Assembly (NCBI GenBank): GCA_021396245.1
Contig: WNYE01000051.1
Location: forward strand, 245,300 to 309,299
DNA length: 64,000 bases
DNA from: Sporothrix humicola
Lineage: Eukaryota; Ascomycota; Sordariomycetes; Ophiostomatales; Ophiostomataceae
Direction: 5' to 3'
Both the position numbers and the translations under genes were made by a program. The notes under the pieces are model-generated. The model searched no databases and had not been told where the DNA came from. It saw only the letters and a list, made by a program, of their open reading frames with translations. Position 1 is the first letter of the stretch. Each line of letters starts with the position of its first letter. This document shows, one piece after another, positions 1 to 12,231 of this stretch.

Positions 1-2117
1 TTAACCCAAGTTAAAACTTTAACGTATCGACTCACCTTTTCGAAAAAGTATAGTCGTATTTATAACGTTTTCTTTATTTTATTATTTAAACCGTATTACG
101 GCCGACTCACCGACGATCCGTTCTTAATACTCGATTTAAAAAAATAATAAAGAGTAAAAGGTTAAAGAAGTTAAAAACAAAATATTACGTAATGGTAATA
201 ATTTTTACTTAGTCAAATAAACGGGTTAACTATCTAAGTACAATCAATAGGTATTTAAAAACAATATAATTTACGCTTGACTTATAGTTAAGTTTTATAA
301 GAGTAAATATAGTAATAATAAAAGTAGTTATATTAATACCCCAAAACGAGGGAAAAAAAAACGTAAAATAAACTTTTAAAATACACCGGCCTAACGTACG
401 CCGGCGTAATTTTTATAAGCTCGCCGGCCCGTTTTCCCTCTAACTCCTCCCTAAGTTTACCCACACGCAGTTTTTAATAACCCCCGGCTACACTTTAAAC
501 GTTAACTTAAAAAGTTAAAAAAAGCGATATAACTAACGCTTATTTCTAAGCTAAGCGTTTAACGACGAGTAACTTAACGGCGTCTAAAGCTACGGCGACG
601 TCGTCGACGAAACGGATTTAAGTCGATTTAAGTATCGTAAAGAATCGCTCGTCGTAAACTAAAAAAAAAAGTAACGGCGACTTATTACTTAACCGAACGT
701 AACGTATTTTAACCTCGACGTACCTTAAATTTATTTAAACCTCCAAATTAAAGGTTTTTTTTATACGGGCGTTATAATTTTTACCGTTTTATAATTATTT
801 TTTAACGTAAAAAAAGTTTTTTAATAAAACTTATTAAACGTTTAAAATAACTTAAGCGTACGTTTAAACCGTATTAGCCTCGTTTAAAGCTAATAAATAC
901 TTTATAATAAGTTAAAAGGCTTACACTTTAATAAAGTCTCCGGTTATTAAAGGTTAAAATTTAACGTAAGTATCGTTTTTATTAATGTAAATATTATACC
1001 GAGTGTTACCGGGGACAAACTTACAATATAAGTCCGTTAAAACTAACAAGTCGACCGTTTAACCTTTTTATTTATAAAAAGTACTCCGAACGTACGAAAA
1101 GTACAACGTCGTAACAGAGGGTATACGAGGGGACGTAACCTTTAAACTTAACACGACGGCCGTATTATTAATATTATTATTATTAATAAAACTAACGGGC
1201 GTAACGAGAGTAATAAAATTAGTAAACTTAGTAACTATACTTATATTATCGGAGTTAATAAAGTTAACGGTAATATTATCGTCGGTTAAAGTTAAAGTAC
1301 GAACGGCGGCGAAGTAAGTCCGTTTTGTAATTTTATCGTTGTTCGACGAGGAAATAAGGCGTTTTACACCACGGGTAAACTCGACGGACACGGGAACATT
1401 AGTGTTCACTTAAACAAGGTTAAGTAAAACTAAAGCGGTAACCGACGTAAACGAGACGACGACGAGATTTATTACCGAGATAATAATATTAATAAACACG
1501 GTTTAAGTAAACGCGGCGGCGGTAGTAGACTAAACGGTATTACCGTTATTATTATTATTATTGTTGTTATTATTATTATTAACTATTGTAAATAATTTTA
1601 TTTAAAGTTTTAAAAGTTAACTATTACTTAAAATTTCGTTAACGTTGCCGCCGAACCGGTATAAAATTAGTATACTTATAATTCTTTTACTCCTTTCGAT
1701 ATAATAAAGTTATTTATTAACCCGTACATTATACGCGCGAAGCGTTAACGATACTTATAAAAAAAACGACGAAGTTAATAATAATATTATTAAAGGTTAA
1801 AAAGGTTAAAAATTTAAAAAGTTTTTACGAATAAGATATATTTTACGATTTATATAATATTTACCTCTTTATTATACCTTTATTAATTTACGATTACGCC
1901 GTATTCGGTAAACGTTAACTCTTCGTCGACTTATAATAAAAACACTTACGTTTACTATACAACATTACTCGTACATTATATAAAAAGCAAAATATTATAA
2001 AAAGTTATAAATTATTAAAATAAAGTTAACGCCACTAACGTCTTTCACTTTATAATTTAATTAATTAACACTTTTTATACGGTTTAAGGTTAAACCTTCT
2101 GAGAAGAAAAAATAATT

Positions 2118-2291
2118 ATTACGAACAATACTCGACACACTTACGATAAGGCCTTAAATTAAACCTCGAGACTACAAAGCTATAAGGCTTAAGCTATACA
2201 AAAGGTGTAACGGGGTAACTATTACGAATAACACTTAACTCACCTACGATAAGGCCTCGAGTTAAACCTCGAAACTATAAAGTTATAAGGC
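2118..2291. repeat. Pair of ~71-bp imperfect direct repeats, 103-bp period
   Basis: Bases 2118-2188 and 2221-2291 align without gaps at an offset of exactly 103. They share the cores TACGATAAGGCC, TTAAACCTCGA and TATAAGGC. Most differences are transitions, as expected for RIP acting on two copies. This may be a sub-repeat of a transposon end or promoter. Confidence 0.75.
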
Positions 2292-5200
2292 CCGGGCCAT
2301 ATAAGCGGGCGTACTAGTTATAAGTTTAACCACGAGGGTTTTACTTTCGAAAGATCGTTCCTAAGGTAAAGGTTACACGCGTTAAACCTTTTCGGGCTTA
2401 GCGTAAATTAAACTTTTCCCCCTTTATTTTCTATAGTTTAACGAGTCCCCCTTGACTCTCCTTCGAATCCTTTAAGATTTAGTCTTACAATAAAATTACT
2501 ACTTACTCGACGATATTATATATAGCCTTTCGTGACTTTTTCTCTTCTCGATCGATTTTTCTTTTAATTTAGTGTTATTGTTAATAAACGGTGTTTATAA
2601 TAATTAAGCTTACGAAAAAGTTAAATTTGATAAATATTATATTAATTACCGAAGTTTACATTTAACTTTTTTTTACTTTTACTTTATTTACCTCGTATAC
2701 TTTAACGAATACCGGTTAAATAACGGTGCCGGTAAGTGTTTCCCTTTAAATAAACTAAATATTACTTCCTTAAATACATTATAACTTTCACCGTTAAATT
2801 TAAGTTATTAATAATACTTATTATTTTTTAAAATATATATAAAATTAACCGTCTCGTATAAATTACTCTCCACTATATAAACTTTTTTGGCGTTAACGTA
2901 GTCTTTTTATAAAAAATTATACTCACTTAAAACGGTAATACTTTAAACTTAACTTTTAGTAAATATTATAAGTTATAAACCGAAGAGGGTTACCTCGTTA
3001 AATATATCGTTAAAAGTTTTCCGTTAATATATTAGTAATATACTATAACTAAAAACATTATATATATTATTATTCGAATAACCGAAACCCGGCCACTATA
3101 CATTATTAGTATTTATAACGAGCCTTATACTTTTGGTCCTTGACTATAAAATTTACCGTTATTTTAACTTATAACTTTATTAACCTTCGAAGTTAAAAAT
3201 AACGTCGTTTTAATAAAAAATATTAACCTTTATTACCCGTTTTAAAACTCGGTAAAATAAACTTTTACTTATACTAATACGTTTTTTAACTTTATAAACG
3301 AGTAAAATTTATTTTTTTTTACGTTACCCGGTATATTAACTTAATAACCGTAAAACTTTCGGTCTTATTACTACTTATTTATTATAAACTATATATAAAC
3401 TTCGTTACGCCTCCGAACTATATACTCTGTATTAAACTAACCGGGATCCGACTATACATTATAAATATACTTTATACCGACGTTAACTCCGTTGGTACCG
3501 GTAAACGACTTTTGTTAAGTTAAGCTTAATCGAGAAAAAGTTATATTTTTAAAACGGAGTATACTTTTTTTAACACCGTTACTATTTATTAATATCGTTA
3601 CTTTCGAACGTTAAACTAACGATTTACTCGGTAAACTTATTAATATTATATACGTATACGCTTTAATTAAGTTACTTTTAAAAAAACAACGTTTCTTCGG
3701 TTAAAATACGGCCGTTACCGCCGTCATTAATACCTTCCGCGTTATGGAGAGAAGGATATACGCCGGGGACCGGTTTAAAGTAATTTACGAGGTTGTACGG
3801 GCGGTACGATGAGTATAATAATAAACTTTTCGGTACGTAAGTATACGTTATTAACGGGTTGTTTTATACGAAACTTTAATAAAAAATACTGACTTATAAA
3901 GGTTAAAAAAATAAGCCCGTTTTCGGAGTTATATTTCCGTCACTTTCCTTTTTCTTTTATTTTTAAAGTGTTTAAATAATACGTACGCCGTATATTTCGA
4001 CGATAAGGCTGAGATTTTTTTTCGCCGGTTTTTTTTAACTTTAAACGTTTTATTACCTCCACCGGTACCGGCGTTGTATAACCGTATTTTTGTTAACTAA
4101 AACGTTTTTATAAATAATATTTTAACGGTAATTTACCGTATTTTTTTACGTAAAACTTTTAAGCCGAATTAAATATTAAACGTACTTTTTTAAGTTTACG
4201 GTGACTTTTTTACCTTTTAACTTTAAAATATCGTTATAGTTAACTTACGTTTTAATTATTAACTATTATATTTTAAAATATTTCGTATTATCGTTATTTT
4301 GAAGTTTAATAAAATTACTTTAGAAAGATAAAAGGTTAAAGGTTAAAGGTTAATAACGTTTTTTAGTATAGTTAGTAAAGTTATCGAAGTTATCGTAGTT
4401 TGTAAACTTATTAAAGTAATGGAAAATAATTACTTTTTTTTAAAAAGTTAAATAAATAACCGGTGACACCAATTTATAAAGTTAATAACTTACTTTTTTA
4501 TTAACGTAATATACGGCGCGTAAAGCTTTAAAAATACGGTAACTTTCTTTTAATTAAATATTTAAAAAACCTTCAATAATATTTATTATAGTTAACTTAC
4601 TTATACTTTTTATACTTTTTACTTCTCGGTTTAATTAATTAACTAAATTATAAATTACTTATTAAATTAAACTACGAAACTTTCTTTTAATAAAAAAATA
4701 ATACCGGTACGGTTTATTACCGTAAACGTTTTATAAAAGTTCCCTTTATCGTTTATTTTATTTATCTTTTTCGTAACACCGTTTTATTACACTCTTTATT
4801 AACATTATAAAATTATTACTTTAAAGTTCGTAAATAACATTAACCTTCTCGCTTATAACCGTATTATAACCTTTTATTATTACATTTTATAAAACGTTTA
4901 AAAAACAATTATAAACTAAGTACGGTCGAAAAGTATTATATTTAAACCGGCGAAAAATAAACTTTTTCATTTTTCTTACGCCTATAAAGCTTTAACGACG
5001 ACGTTTACACTCGACTAAAACACCGTTTTTACCCCCCGCCGAGTAACCCGTTTCTTCGGTATTTAGTTAAATAAAAAGTTTTTTTTTTCGAAGTATATTT
5101 AACAAATAAAATATTACTTTACTGTATAAAATTACGTTTTTACGAAACTTACCGGGAAAATATAAAGTTATATACTTTCGTAAACTTGAATAATTTATAC

Positions 5201-6052
5201 GGTTATACTTTAAAGTACGGTAATTTATAACGTAAGTATTTTTTTTTAAAGTTAAAAAATAACCGACTAGTATTTTTTTTAAATATTATTTTTTACAAGT
5301 ATTTTTATATAATTTTTAAAGTTTATTAGTTAATATTTATTTACTTTTTTTATTTTAAATTAAATATACCGTTATTAAACTTTTATTTAAAATACCGTTA
5401 AACCGTTTTTTTATTTTAGTTAAATTATTAAACTAAAGTTTAAACGATTTAAAGTATAATACGTTACTTTTGACCGTTTATTAATTATTATTTACCTTTT
5501 TTTATATTACTTTTACCGTTTACTTTCGAAAAAACGGATTAAGCTATAATTATCGACCGTTAAAAAGCTTAATAATAATAAAACGTTAAAATTAACCGTT
5601 TTACAAAATTTTTCGTTATATAAACATTATATTAAATAATAAAGGCCATACGGCACTATTACTTTTATTTTACAAAAATTAAAAGTTATCTTTTTATATA
5701 AATCCGTACTAACTATATTAACTTTTACGTATACTTTTTCCAACGTAAAACTATTAACTCTTTAAATTACTTTTACGGCGTTAAAAATAAAACGGCCGAG
5801 TATATAATTTTAATATACTTAAAAATACTATCGCGGCCGGTAAATTAACTTTAAACCTTTAAAAAACTAAAATATAAGTTATAAAACGGCCTTAAAGTTA
5901 AACTAATCTTTTAATAACTTATTTAAAACGATAAACTTTTAAAGTATAATTTTACGAAAAAGTTAAAAAAGTTACCGTCGCTGAAGTAACGTACCGTCGC
6001 TTGAGTTACGTTTTTTTTTTATTTTTATATTATACTGTAGTAATACGTTATT

Positions 6053-6194
6053 TTTTTTTAACGGTAATAACTTTATGAGTACGGTGTTTTTTAACTTTAA
6101 TTAAAGTTTACTTTTTAAAAAAACGTCGTTTTTTTTTAACGGTATTAACTTTACGAGTACGGTGTTTTTTAACTTTAATTAAAGTTTACTTTTT
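6053..6194. repeat. Tandem duplication of ~64 bp, 78-bp period
   Basis: Bases 6053-6116 and 6131-6194 align at a constant offset of 78. Each begins with a T-run, passes through ACGGTA(A/T)TAACTTTA and ends in the same roughly 37-base AT-rich string. They lie near the right edge of the RIP island and could be sub-terminal repeats of the underlying element. Confidence 0.75.
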
Positions 6195-6315
6195 GGGTGA
6201 AAAGTTAATTAAACGGTTACGTTTAATACTTTAATAATTTCGGTAACGGTGGCCTCCGTCTTTATTTTTATTTTAAGTATTAAATAGTTAAACGTTAAAG
6301 GCAATAACGATAAGT

Positions 6316-6409
6316 TCGTTATAACACCGGTAATACTCGAATAATTAATTTTAACGTTAAAAATATAAAAATAAAAAACTCGTTATAACACCGGTAATAC
6401 TCGAATAAT
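6316..6409. repeat. 30-bp identical direct repeat, 64-bp offset
   Basis: Bases 6316-6345 and 6380-6409 are identical over 30 positions and include the core AACACCGGTAATACTCGA. Exact identity inside a heavily mutated block suggests either a late duplication or complete saturation of the mutable sites. It is the last repeat before normal sequence resumes near 6590. Confidence 0.8.
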
Positions 6410-6590
6410 AAACTTTAAAGTAAAAAAAAAAATTAAGTTTACGAGCTATATACTCTTTTATTTTATACTTTATTTATTACATTTACCCTTTTTATTTATT
6501 TATTATATATAACTATTTATTTATTTATTTATTTACTTAACGTATAACCTTAATAAGTTAACACACACTCGTATAAATTAAAAAGTTTAC

Positions 6591-6861
6591 ACACACAATT
6601 CTATGGTAGTTTTTTCCCTATAAGGGTTCTGCCTAGTTAGTCGCCAATAGTTAGGATTAACTGAGAAAGGCGAATAATAATAATAATAATAATAAATAGA
6701 TTTTAAACTATCCAAGAAAAAAATAAAAAGAATGAAATATCCAAAACAAAGGGGTATAAAACTATGGCTATCAAAATTGAAACGACCAAAACAATTATTC
6801 AAAAAAGACACATCCTACACTTCTAATATCCTTCACTAATCTTAGTAAAATCACGCCGTTG
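6591..6861. other. Transition from RIP island to normal sequence
   Basis: CA and TG dinucleotides reappear here. It contains a (TAA)n microsatellite at about 6675-6705 and no credible gene. It also forms the 3' flank of the broken SRA-YDG gene. Confidence 0.6.
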
Positions 6862-8062
6862 TTAGGCCGTAGGCGATGCCTTACATACCTCGTCGAGCGG
6901 TTTCTGGCCAGGGAGCCGCCGAAGCTCGAACCGCTCGTACAGCCCGCCGTACTCGTTGGTGGCCGCCGTCATGTCGACGACGCGGTACAGCCCATCGTAG
7001 CGTATGCTGACGGACGGCGCCCACTTGCTCGTCTTGTCGCGGCCGGCATTCGGGGAGGGAGCACTTCTCAAGACTCGCACAGGCTTGCGCGAGCGCAGCG
7101 ATGCTTCCAACGCCAACGTAAAGTGGCTCTGCGGCTCGGCAAAGCGCTTTTGGGTCCCGGTTGGCATGGCTACGGCTTCCCGAGTAGTACACGGCATCCC
7201 CCAAGTCCTGGTCGAGGCTGCAATAATTCGGATTGCCGCCGGAGACGACAATGCTGAACGCGCCGCCGGCCTTGGCGCTGCCGGCGATGCCGCCCTGGCT
7301 GCTGCCGTGAGCGCCGTGGAACAGCGCGGCCAGCTGCTGGGGCCACCAGCGACCGACCTCGAGCCCGCTGTGCCCAAAGACGTGGGCATCGACGGGCGTG
7401 TACGACGGGTGGCGGCGGTAGACGGTGCGTCTATGGCTCCCATCAGGTCCGTAGGCGGCGGAGCGGTCCATGATGACGCCGTGCATGATGCCGTGTTCGC
7501 CGTAGATAGGGTGGTCGACCTGCGTGCGGGCGGATTTGGGGGTCGTCGTCGGCGCAGCCGACACTACCGTCACCTCTTCTTCGCCCTGTCCCCAGATCTC
7601 GGCCACCCACTTTTGCAGGAGAGCCTGCGCCAGGCCCACAACATGCGCCGGAAACCGGTACTTGCCGTCCACCACCAGCTCCAGGCCTTTATCGATAAAC
7701 GTCGCCGCCCTGAGCTTGGGCGTCATTGTGACGTGGTCGAGGTACCCCAAAAACTGCTCCAGCCCTTGGAGGCGCGGGTCCGTCAGGGCGCTCTCGTCCC
7801 GCGCATTCTTGAACTAGATGGCCAGCCGCTGGATGATGCGCGACCGTACGTCCTTGATGTATGCTTCGTGTGTCGCGGCGGGTGCGGTTGCCGGTGGTGG
7901 AGGGTGTGCATTTCGAGCAGGAGGTGTCGATTGTGAAGGTTGTTGCTGTTGTTGTCGCGGCGCATTCGATGCACCTTCCGTTTGGGCGTGGGACTTGGGT
8001 GCCCCGCCCCCGCTTGCCGTACTGTTTTGTGTGGCCGTGCTTTCGTCGGACGATATGCGCAA
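6862..8062 (-). pseudogene. SRA-YDG domain protein, disabled
   Basis: SRA-YDG domains bind modified cytosine in DNA. The minus strand encodes an almost complete copy. An N-terminal low-complexity part (8062-7817) is followed by an in-frame TAG at 7816-7814. The frame then continues through the SRA core, with motifs such as DAHVFGHSGLEVGRWW, GIAGS, GAFSIVVSGG and DLGDAVYYSGS. The C-terminal part, with the RYDGLYRVV motif that names the family, is in another frame. The shift maps to about 7145-7155; the run of four T at 7148-7151 (AAAA on the coding strand) is the likely site, because one A fewer rejoins the frames. No ATG begins the reading frame: the upstream frame meets a TGA and then only a TTG, so the start is lost or lies in an unseen upstream exon. 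The natural stop is at 6862. The TAG is one C-to-T change from CAG, at a CpA site, next to the RIP island. Alternatives are an assembly indel or, less likely, a 36-base intron over the stop. Confidence 0.75.
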
Positions 8063-8925
8063 ACTCTGTGATCAGAAGATGCGATGGACAGGGAAAAAAA
8101 TACGAAAAATACTAGAGATGGCTGGTCGCAACTCTTTATCTTTTTATCTTTTTGGGAGGTGCATGCGCTTTGGTCGTCTCTTGGGTCGATAGAGTAAGCG
8201 GTGGCGAAACATGGGACTGGGTCTGGCCACCGACAAGGGTGAGCTCACTGCCGTTTTAGGCCTGGTCTCGGGTTGTTTACAGCGCTTGCAGCGCCTAGAC
8301 CCTGGGGAAGCCCACCAATGACGCAATGCCGATGGGGCAAGACAATCTACATCTGGAGCTATGCGAGCTGTACGGAATATTAAGCTGCAAGATCTGTTGA
8401 CTTTGTTCACCAATAGGATGCACGACTTTCAAAGAGAAAATGGTCAAAGTAAACAAATATCTTTTGTTTGAGTTCAGTCTTTCTGCCTGTCACGATACAA
8501 GCTCGACAAGGCAGGAGCTCCTGTTGGCCAAGTCCCTGCTGCTTAGGGAAGGTGCCTGTCCAGACAACCAGTAGAAGCATGTGATTCTGTTGTGCTCTCC
8601 CGGAGTAAACAATCGCAATCTTCATGTTCACCTTTCACCTTTGACGACATTCACTTTGGGTCAACCAACATCACCACCTCCATTCACTATCTCGCCACCA
8701 CTTGAACATTATCCACCTACACCAGCATACCACAGACGACGCCGCTAAAGACACAGCGAATCCACGCAAGCACCACCTCACATCTCTCTCACTTTCGGCT
8801 CAGCTATACGGCCAGCTCCTCTCCTCCACCAGAAACAGATCCACCCATAAAAAAATTCCCAAGAACGAAGCTTCCCACGAACAGCCCCCACGAAAGACGC
8901 ATAACACTCACATTCACTCCCGACC
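8063..8925. other. Divergent intergenic region
   Basis: This lies between the broken SRA-YDG gene and the LRR-like gene. Short open frames here are weak. The last 250 bases are CA-rich and resemble a fungal leader running into the ATG at 8926. Confidence 0.5.
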
Positions 8926-11900
8926 ATGGACCCTCCTCCGCCAGGTGGGAACGGGGACTTCTGGGATACTGTTCTCGGGCGCATAACGTCTGGCCCAAAC
9001 CATGATGCACCCAATCCCAACCAACAAAATAACCACCCGGCACCGCAACCAAATCATCAAATTATCCCTCCGCCACCTCCAGCACCTCCAGCACCTCCAG
9101 CACCCGCACTTGGACCTCCATATACACCAGCGAATGCAAATACATCGATACCTGTACCTGCACCCCCTTTGACGACTCCAAACACAGGACAAAAAGCAGT
9201 CCAAGGGCCGGCAGAACAACAGGCAGAGCAACAGGCAGAAGGAGACGCAGAAGAAGAGGTAGACGAAGACGCAGGGGAACAGGACGAAGAACAGGACGAA
9301 GAACGAGCAGAAGAACTGGCGGAAGAGCTGTCAGGACAAGCCCATGCCCCTCACGATCCGTCCCCAGGCACGTCCTCAGGATCGACTTCGGTCCCAACTT
9401 CGCATTCTGAGACTCCAAACCTACCAGGTCCGGTAGAAGCGTCCGCCGCTACACCCGGCACGAGCCCGAATGCGAGTCCAGATCTCGACCGAGACGCAGG
9501 AAAACAAGCTGGCGAGCAGCCGCAAGTCTCTTCAGCACCCCCGGTTGCACAATCAGACCCTGACCTCAACGTTATCATGCTGGACGAAGGCCCCCCTCCC
9601 ATTGTAGCATTCCTCGAAGATCCCGGCACCGTCTTCAAATTCATTATCCAATGGGTGCGTCTACACGTGCTCCTGACTGAGATCCTATATCTTATATCTC
9701 TGTGCCTTTCTTTGTCTTTGTACACAGCTAACTCCCCCCAGGCTGACCAAAACCCAAAACAAAGATGGACCACGATTCGGCTCGGCGACCGCTCGTCCCA
9801 CAGGAATGCCAACGCCATCATCGAGGCCAACCCCGTCCTCTACTGCGAGCTTTTCCTGCGGGAACGTACACCGAGAAGCATCGGCTATCTGGTCGACGAG
9901 GAAGACATCGAGGGTCGGGTTATCCAATGTTTGACTGTCAACTGCAACTGGCGCATAGCATATTTCCCGGACGCAGGAACAGAACAGACGAAGAAGGAGA
10001 CCGAAGACCGACGAGACAAAGGAAAGAAAAAAGAACTGCCCAAGATCCAATCAAGAGTCCCGCCCCAGCTCCCCAGAAGCAACAAGGGAAAGGACCGGGT
10101 GAAAAAGTTCAACAGGATCATGCAGACTGACATACTGCCCCATGTGAAGATTGACTCGTTCACATGGACACAAGGTACGCTGCACATGAAGACGCTGTAC
10201 ACGGTGCACAAACGTTTCCCCAACCTGGCACACCTCTGCATCGAGATGAGCGACGCCATGTTTGAGGATACGTCCGACGACGACGACGACGACAACAATG
10301 GCAGCGGGGACAAGAAAGGCAAGGGCAAAGCACACGAACGTCCACCGCTGAAAATCCCCCAATTTAGAAACCTCAAGAGCCTGACCGTCTACTGTGTGCA
10401 CAAGCTCAAGACAGAACAGCTCGCCAAGCTGCTCAAGGACAACCGGTCGACACTGCGCTCGCTGCATATTTCCGCGGGCAAGTCCGACCAGCAGTACGGC
10501 ATTCGGCGGTACAACAAAAAGACACATAAACCCCGGAAGTCGCAGGATGCACAGGAAGATCAGAAGGCCGAATCCACCGAGGAAACTCAAGAGGCTCCAG
10601 AGACACAAGAGAAAAACACTAAGAAGAAGTCAATGAAGAAGGCTGAGGAGGAGGAGGGCGAGGTCACATACATCAGAGATCTCTGCGACAAGTACAAAGA
10701 ACTGTGGCCCAGTGGGACAAGAAGCAAAGACTCGGAGAAGAAGTGCTTGGAGCTTTGGAGCCTGACCCTGGGCTACAAGATCTACCCGCCCCTAGCCTTT
10801 GACTGGAACAGAAACCGCAATGCCGGCAATCTTTGGAGTGCCCCCTCGCCACTCTTCCATCTGCTGGACAGCAAATATCTGAGGGATGTACATGTACCCG
10901 AAGCCAATCTACACTTTAGCAGCAACGCGAAGGAGCGAAAGTCTGAGTCGACGGAACCGGTTGAGGAGGTCCACAAGGAAATATCCTACCCAAGAATTGA
11001 TATCGAGAATCTGTTTGATCCCGAAGCCAGTCCAAATCTGCGATATTATGGTCCAGGCCTTACTGGCGATGATTTAGGCATTCTGATCGGCCACCCCGAA
11101 TGGACTAGCCGCCTAGCTCTCCTACCCATCCGTGCAGACCCGGTAGGCGACCTGTTGAAACTGTTGGAGCACAAGGGAGACAAGAACTTCCCCCCCATCC
11201 GCTTCCGAATGATGGCCGTTGACCTCAACCCATCGCACGACCCTCACCACCAAGCCAGCAAACTCTTCCGCTACCTTGTCAAAATCGACAACGGCACACT
11301 TGAGGGGCTGAGAATATGCATGGCCAAGAGTGATAGCAGAAGGAATCGCAAAAAAACAATCAAAAGGGGCCAAATAGGCAAAGAGGACAGAAACATGGAC
11401 GGCAACGACAACAACGACAGTGGCAGCACAATCAACGAAGACTAGGGGTTTCGGGATCTGCACAAAGTGCTGAGGCGCCTGGGGCGCCTGAAGACCCTTC
11501 GCCAGCTGCTTCTGCACCAGCAGTATCAGAGAAACTACAGCAGTCGCGTCCCCGACCTCACCGTCATGGCAAGGCATGTGGCACTGGCCATCCCGTCGCT
11601 CGAGTATCTGCAGATCCCCGACAAGTCATGGAGGATTCGGCGCGAGACGAAAGGTGACAGAGAGCCGATTCGAACGCCGACTCCAGAGCCAGAGAGAGGG
11701 CCCAAAAAGAGACGGACCAAGAAGCGTTACGTCAGCCTGCCTCCTTCCGAGAGCAGTAGCAACGATGGCAGTGACGACAGCGAGAACCGTCCCCTAGCAG
11801 ATTCGAGGCGGACTGCGGCAGGCCCAAGCAGGTCAGCCGCGACCAGAAAAGGCGACGGCAACGGGTTCGGCACGCAGAGGGGCGGCGCAAGCATGGAAGA

Positions 11901-12231
11901 CGCTATCATGATAAGCGATGACAGCGACGTCAGCATGCGGTCCTCGGACAACGATGCCATTATGGATACCAGCATAACGGACGGCATCACGATGGGGTTT
12001 AGCACCGAGGTTGATGGAAGTTCCAGCGTCAGTGGATATCTCCGTGGCGGCGACGGCAGCGACGCAGATGAGGGCGACGAGGAAGACACGGGCAGCAACG
12101 CTATAGAGCCTGTGGACGGCGACGACGACATTGAGTATGTCAACGGCATCCATCTTAAGCTTTTGGACGAGGAAAAGGTTCAACAAGTTGAGCTGTTCCG
12201 TGTTCCTATTGTCGAAGGGACGAGCGATTGA
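8926..12231 (+). CDS. LRR/F-box-like protein, split by one in-frame TAG
   Basis: The first part (8926-11445) begins with a Pro-rich and then acidic disordered region (about residues 1-220). It continues into leucine-rich segments such as FPNLAHLCIEM, FRNLKSLTVY and STLRSLHIS, which resemble the LRR half of fungal F-box/LRR proteins. No clear F-box was found. An intron is likely at 9655-9741: GTGCGT donor, GCTAACT branch, CAG acceptor. It is 87 bases, a multiple of three without a stop, so the frame stays open either way. TAG at 11443-11445 stops the frame after about 810 residues. The same frame then continues to 12231 with GFRDLHKVLRRLGRLKTLRQ and AIPSLEYLQI, which looks like the rest of the LRR fold, followed by an acidic Ser/Asp-rich tail. 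So this is one gene of about 1070 codons with a nonsense change, or two products. A frame-keeping intron 11330-11467 with a poor GTGATA donor would also remove the stop. Function unknown. Confidence 0.6.

Larger units (their letters stand above)
1..6590. repeat. AT-rich RIP-mutated repeat island
   Basis: Seen: the dinucleotides CA and TG are nearly absent on both strands, while TA, AA, TT and also CG are frequent. From about 6590 onward ordinary composition returns abruptly. Established knowledge: loss of CpA with gain of TpA is the signature of repeat-induced point mutation in Pezizomycotina. CpG survival argues against simple deamination of methylated CpG. Every frame is full of stops; the only longer open frame (1068-1409, minus) is a product of base composition. 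Which element this was (LTR retrotransposon, LINE or DNA transposon) could not be decided by eye. Internal direct repeats are listed separately. Confidence 0.9.

Noticed and set aside
1068..1409. 113-residue open frame on the minus strand in the RIP island
   Set aside because: Asn/Thr/Val-rich product that follows from RIP base composition; no motif and no gene-like context.
5040..5240. Faint resemblance of the minus strand to a copia-type reverse transcriptase segment
   Set aside because: Only a few residues fit after allowing for RIP changes, the alignment needs arbitrary indels, and key motifs were not found.
7781..7816. 36-base intron (donor GTACGG, acceptor CTAG) that would remove the SRA-YDG stop
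   Set aside because: Too short for a fungal intron and no branch site.
11330..11467. Frame-keeping intron over the TAG in the LRR-like gene
   Set aside because: Donor GTGATA is poor, no branch site is seen, and it would delete GFRDLHK, which looks like real protein. Kept only as an alternative.
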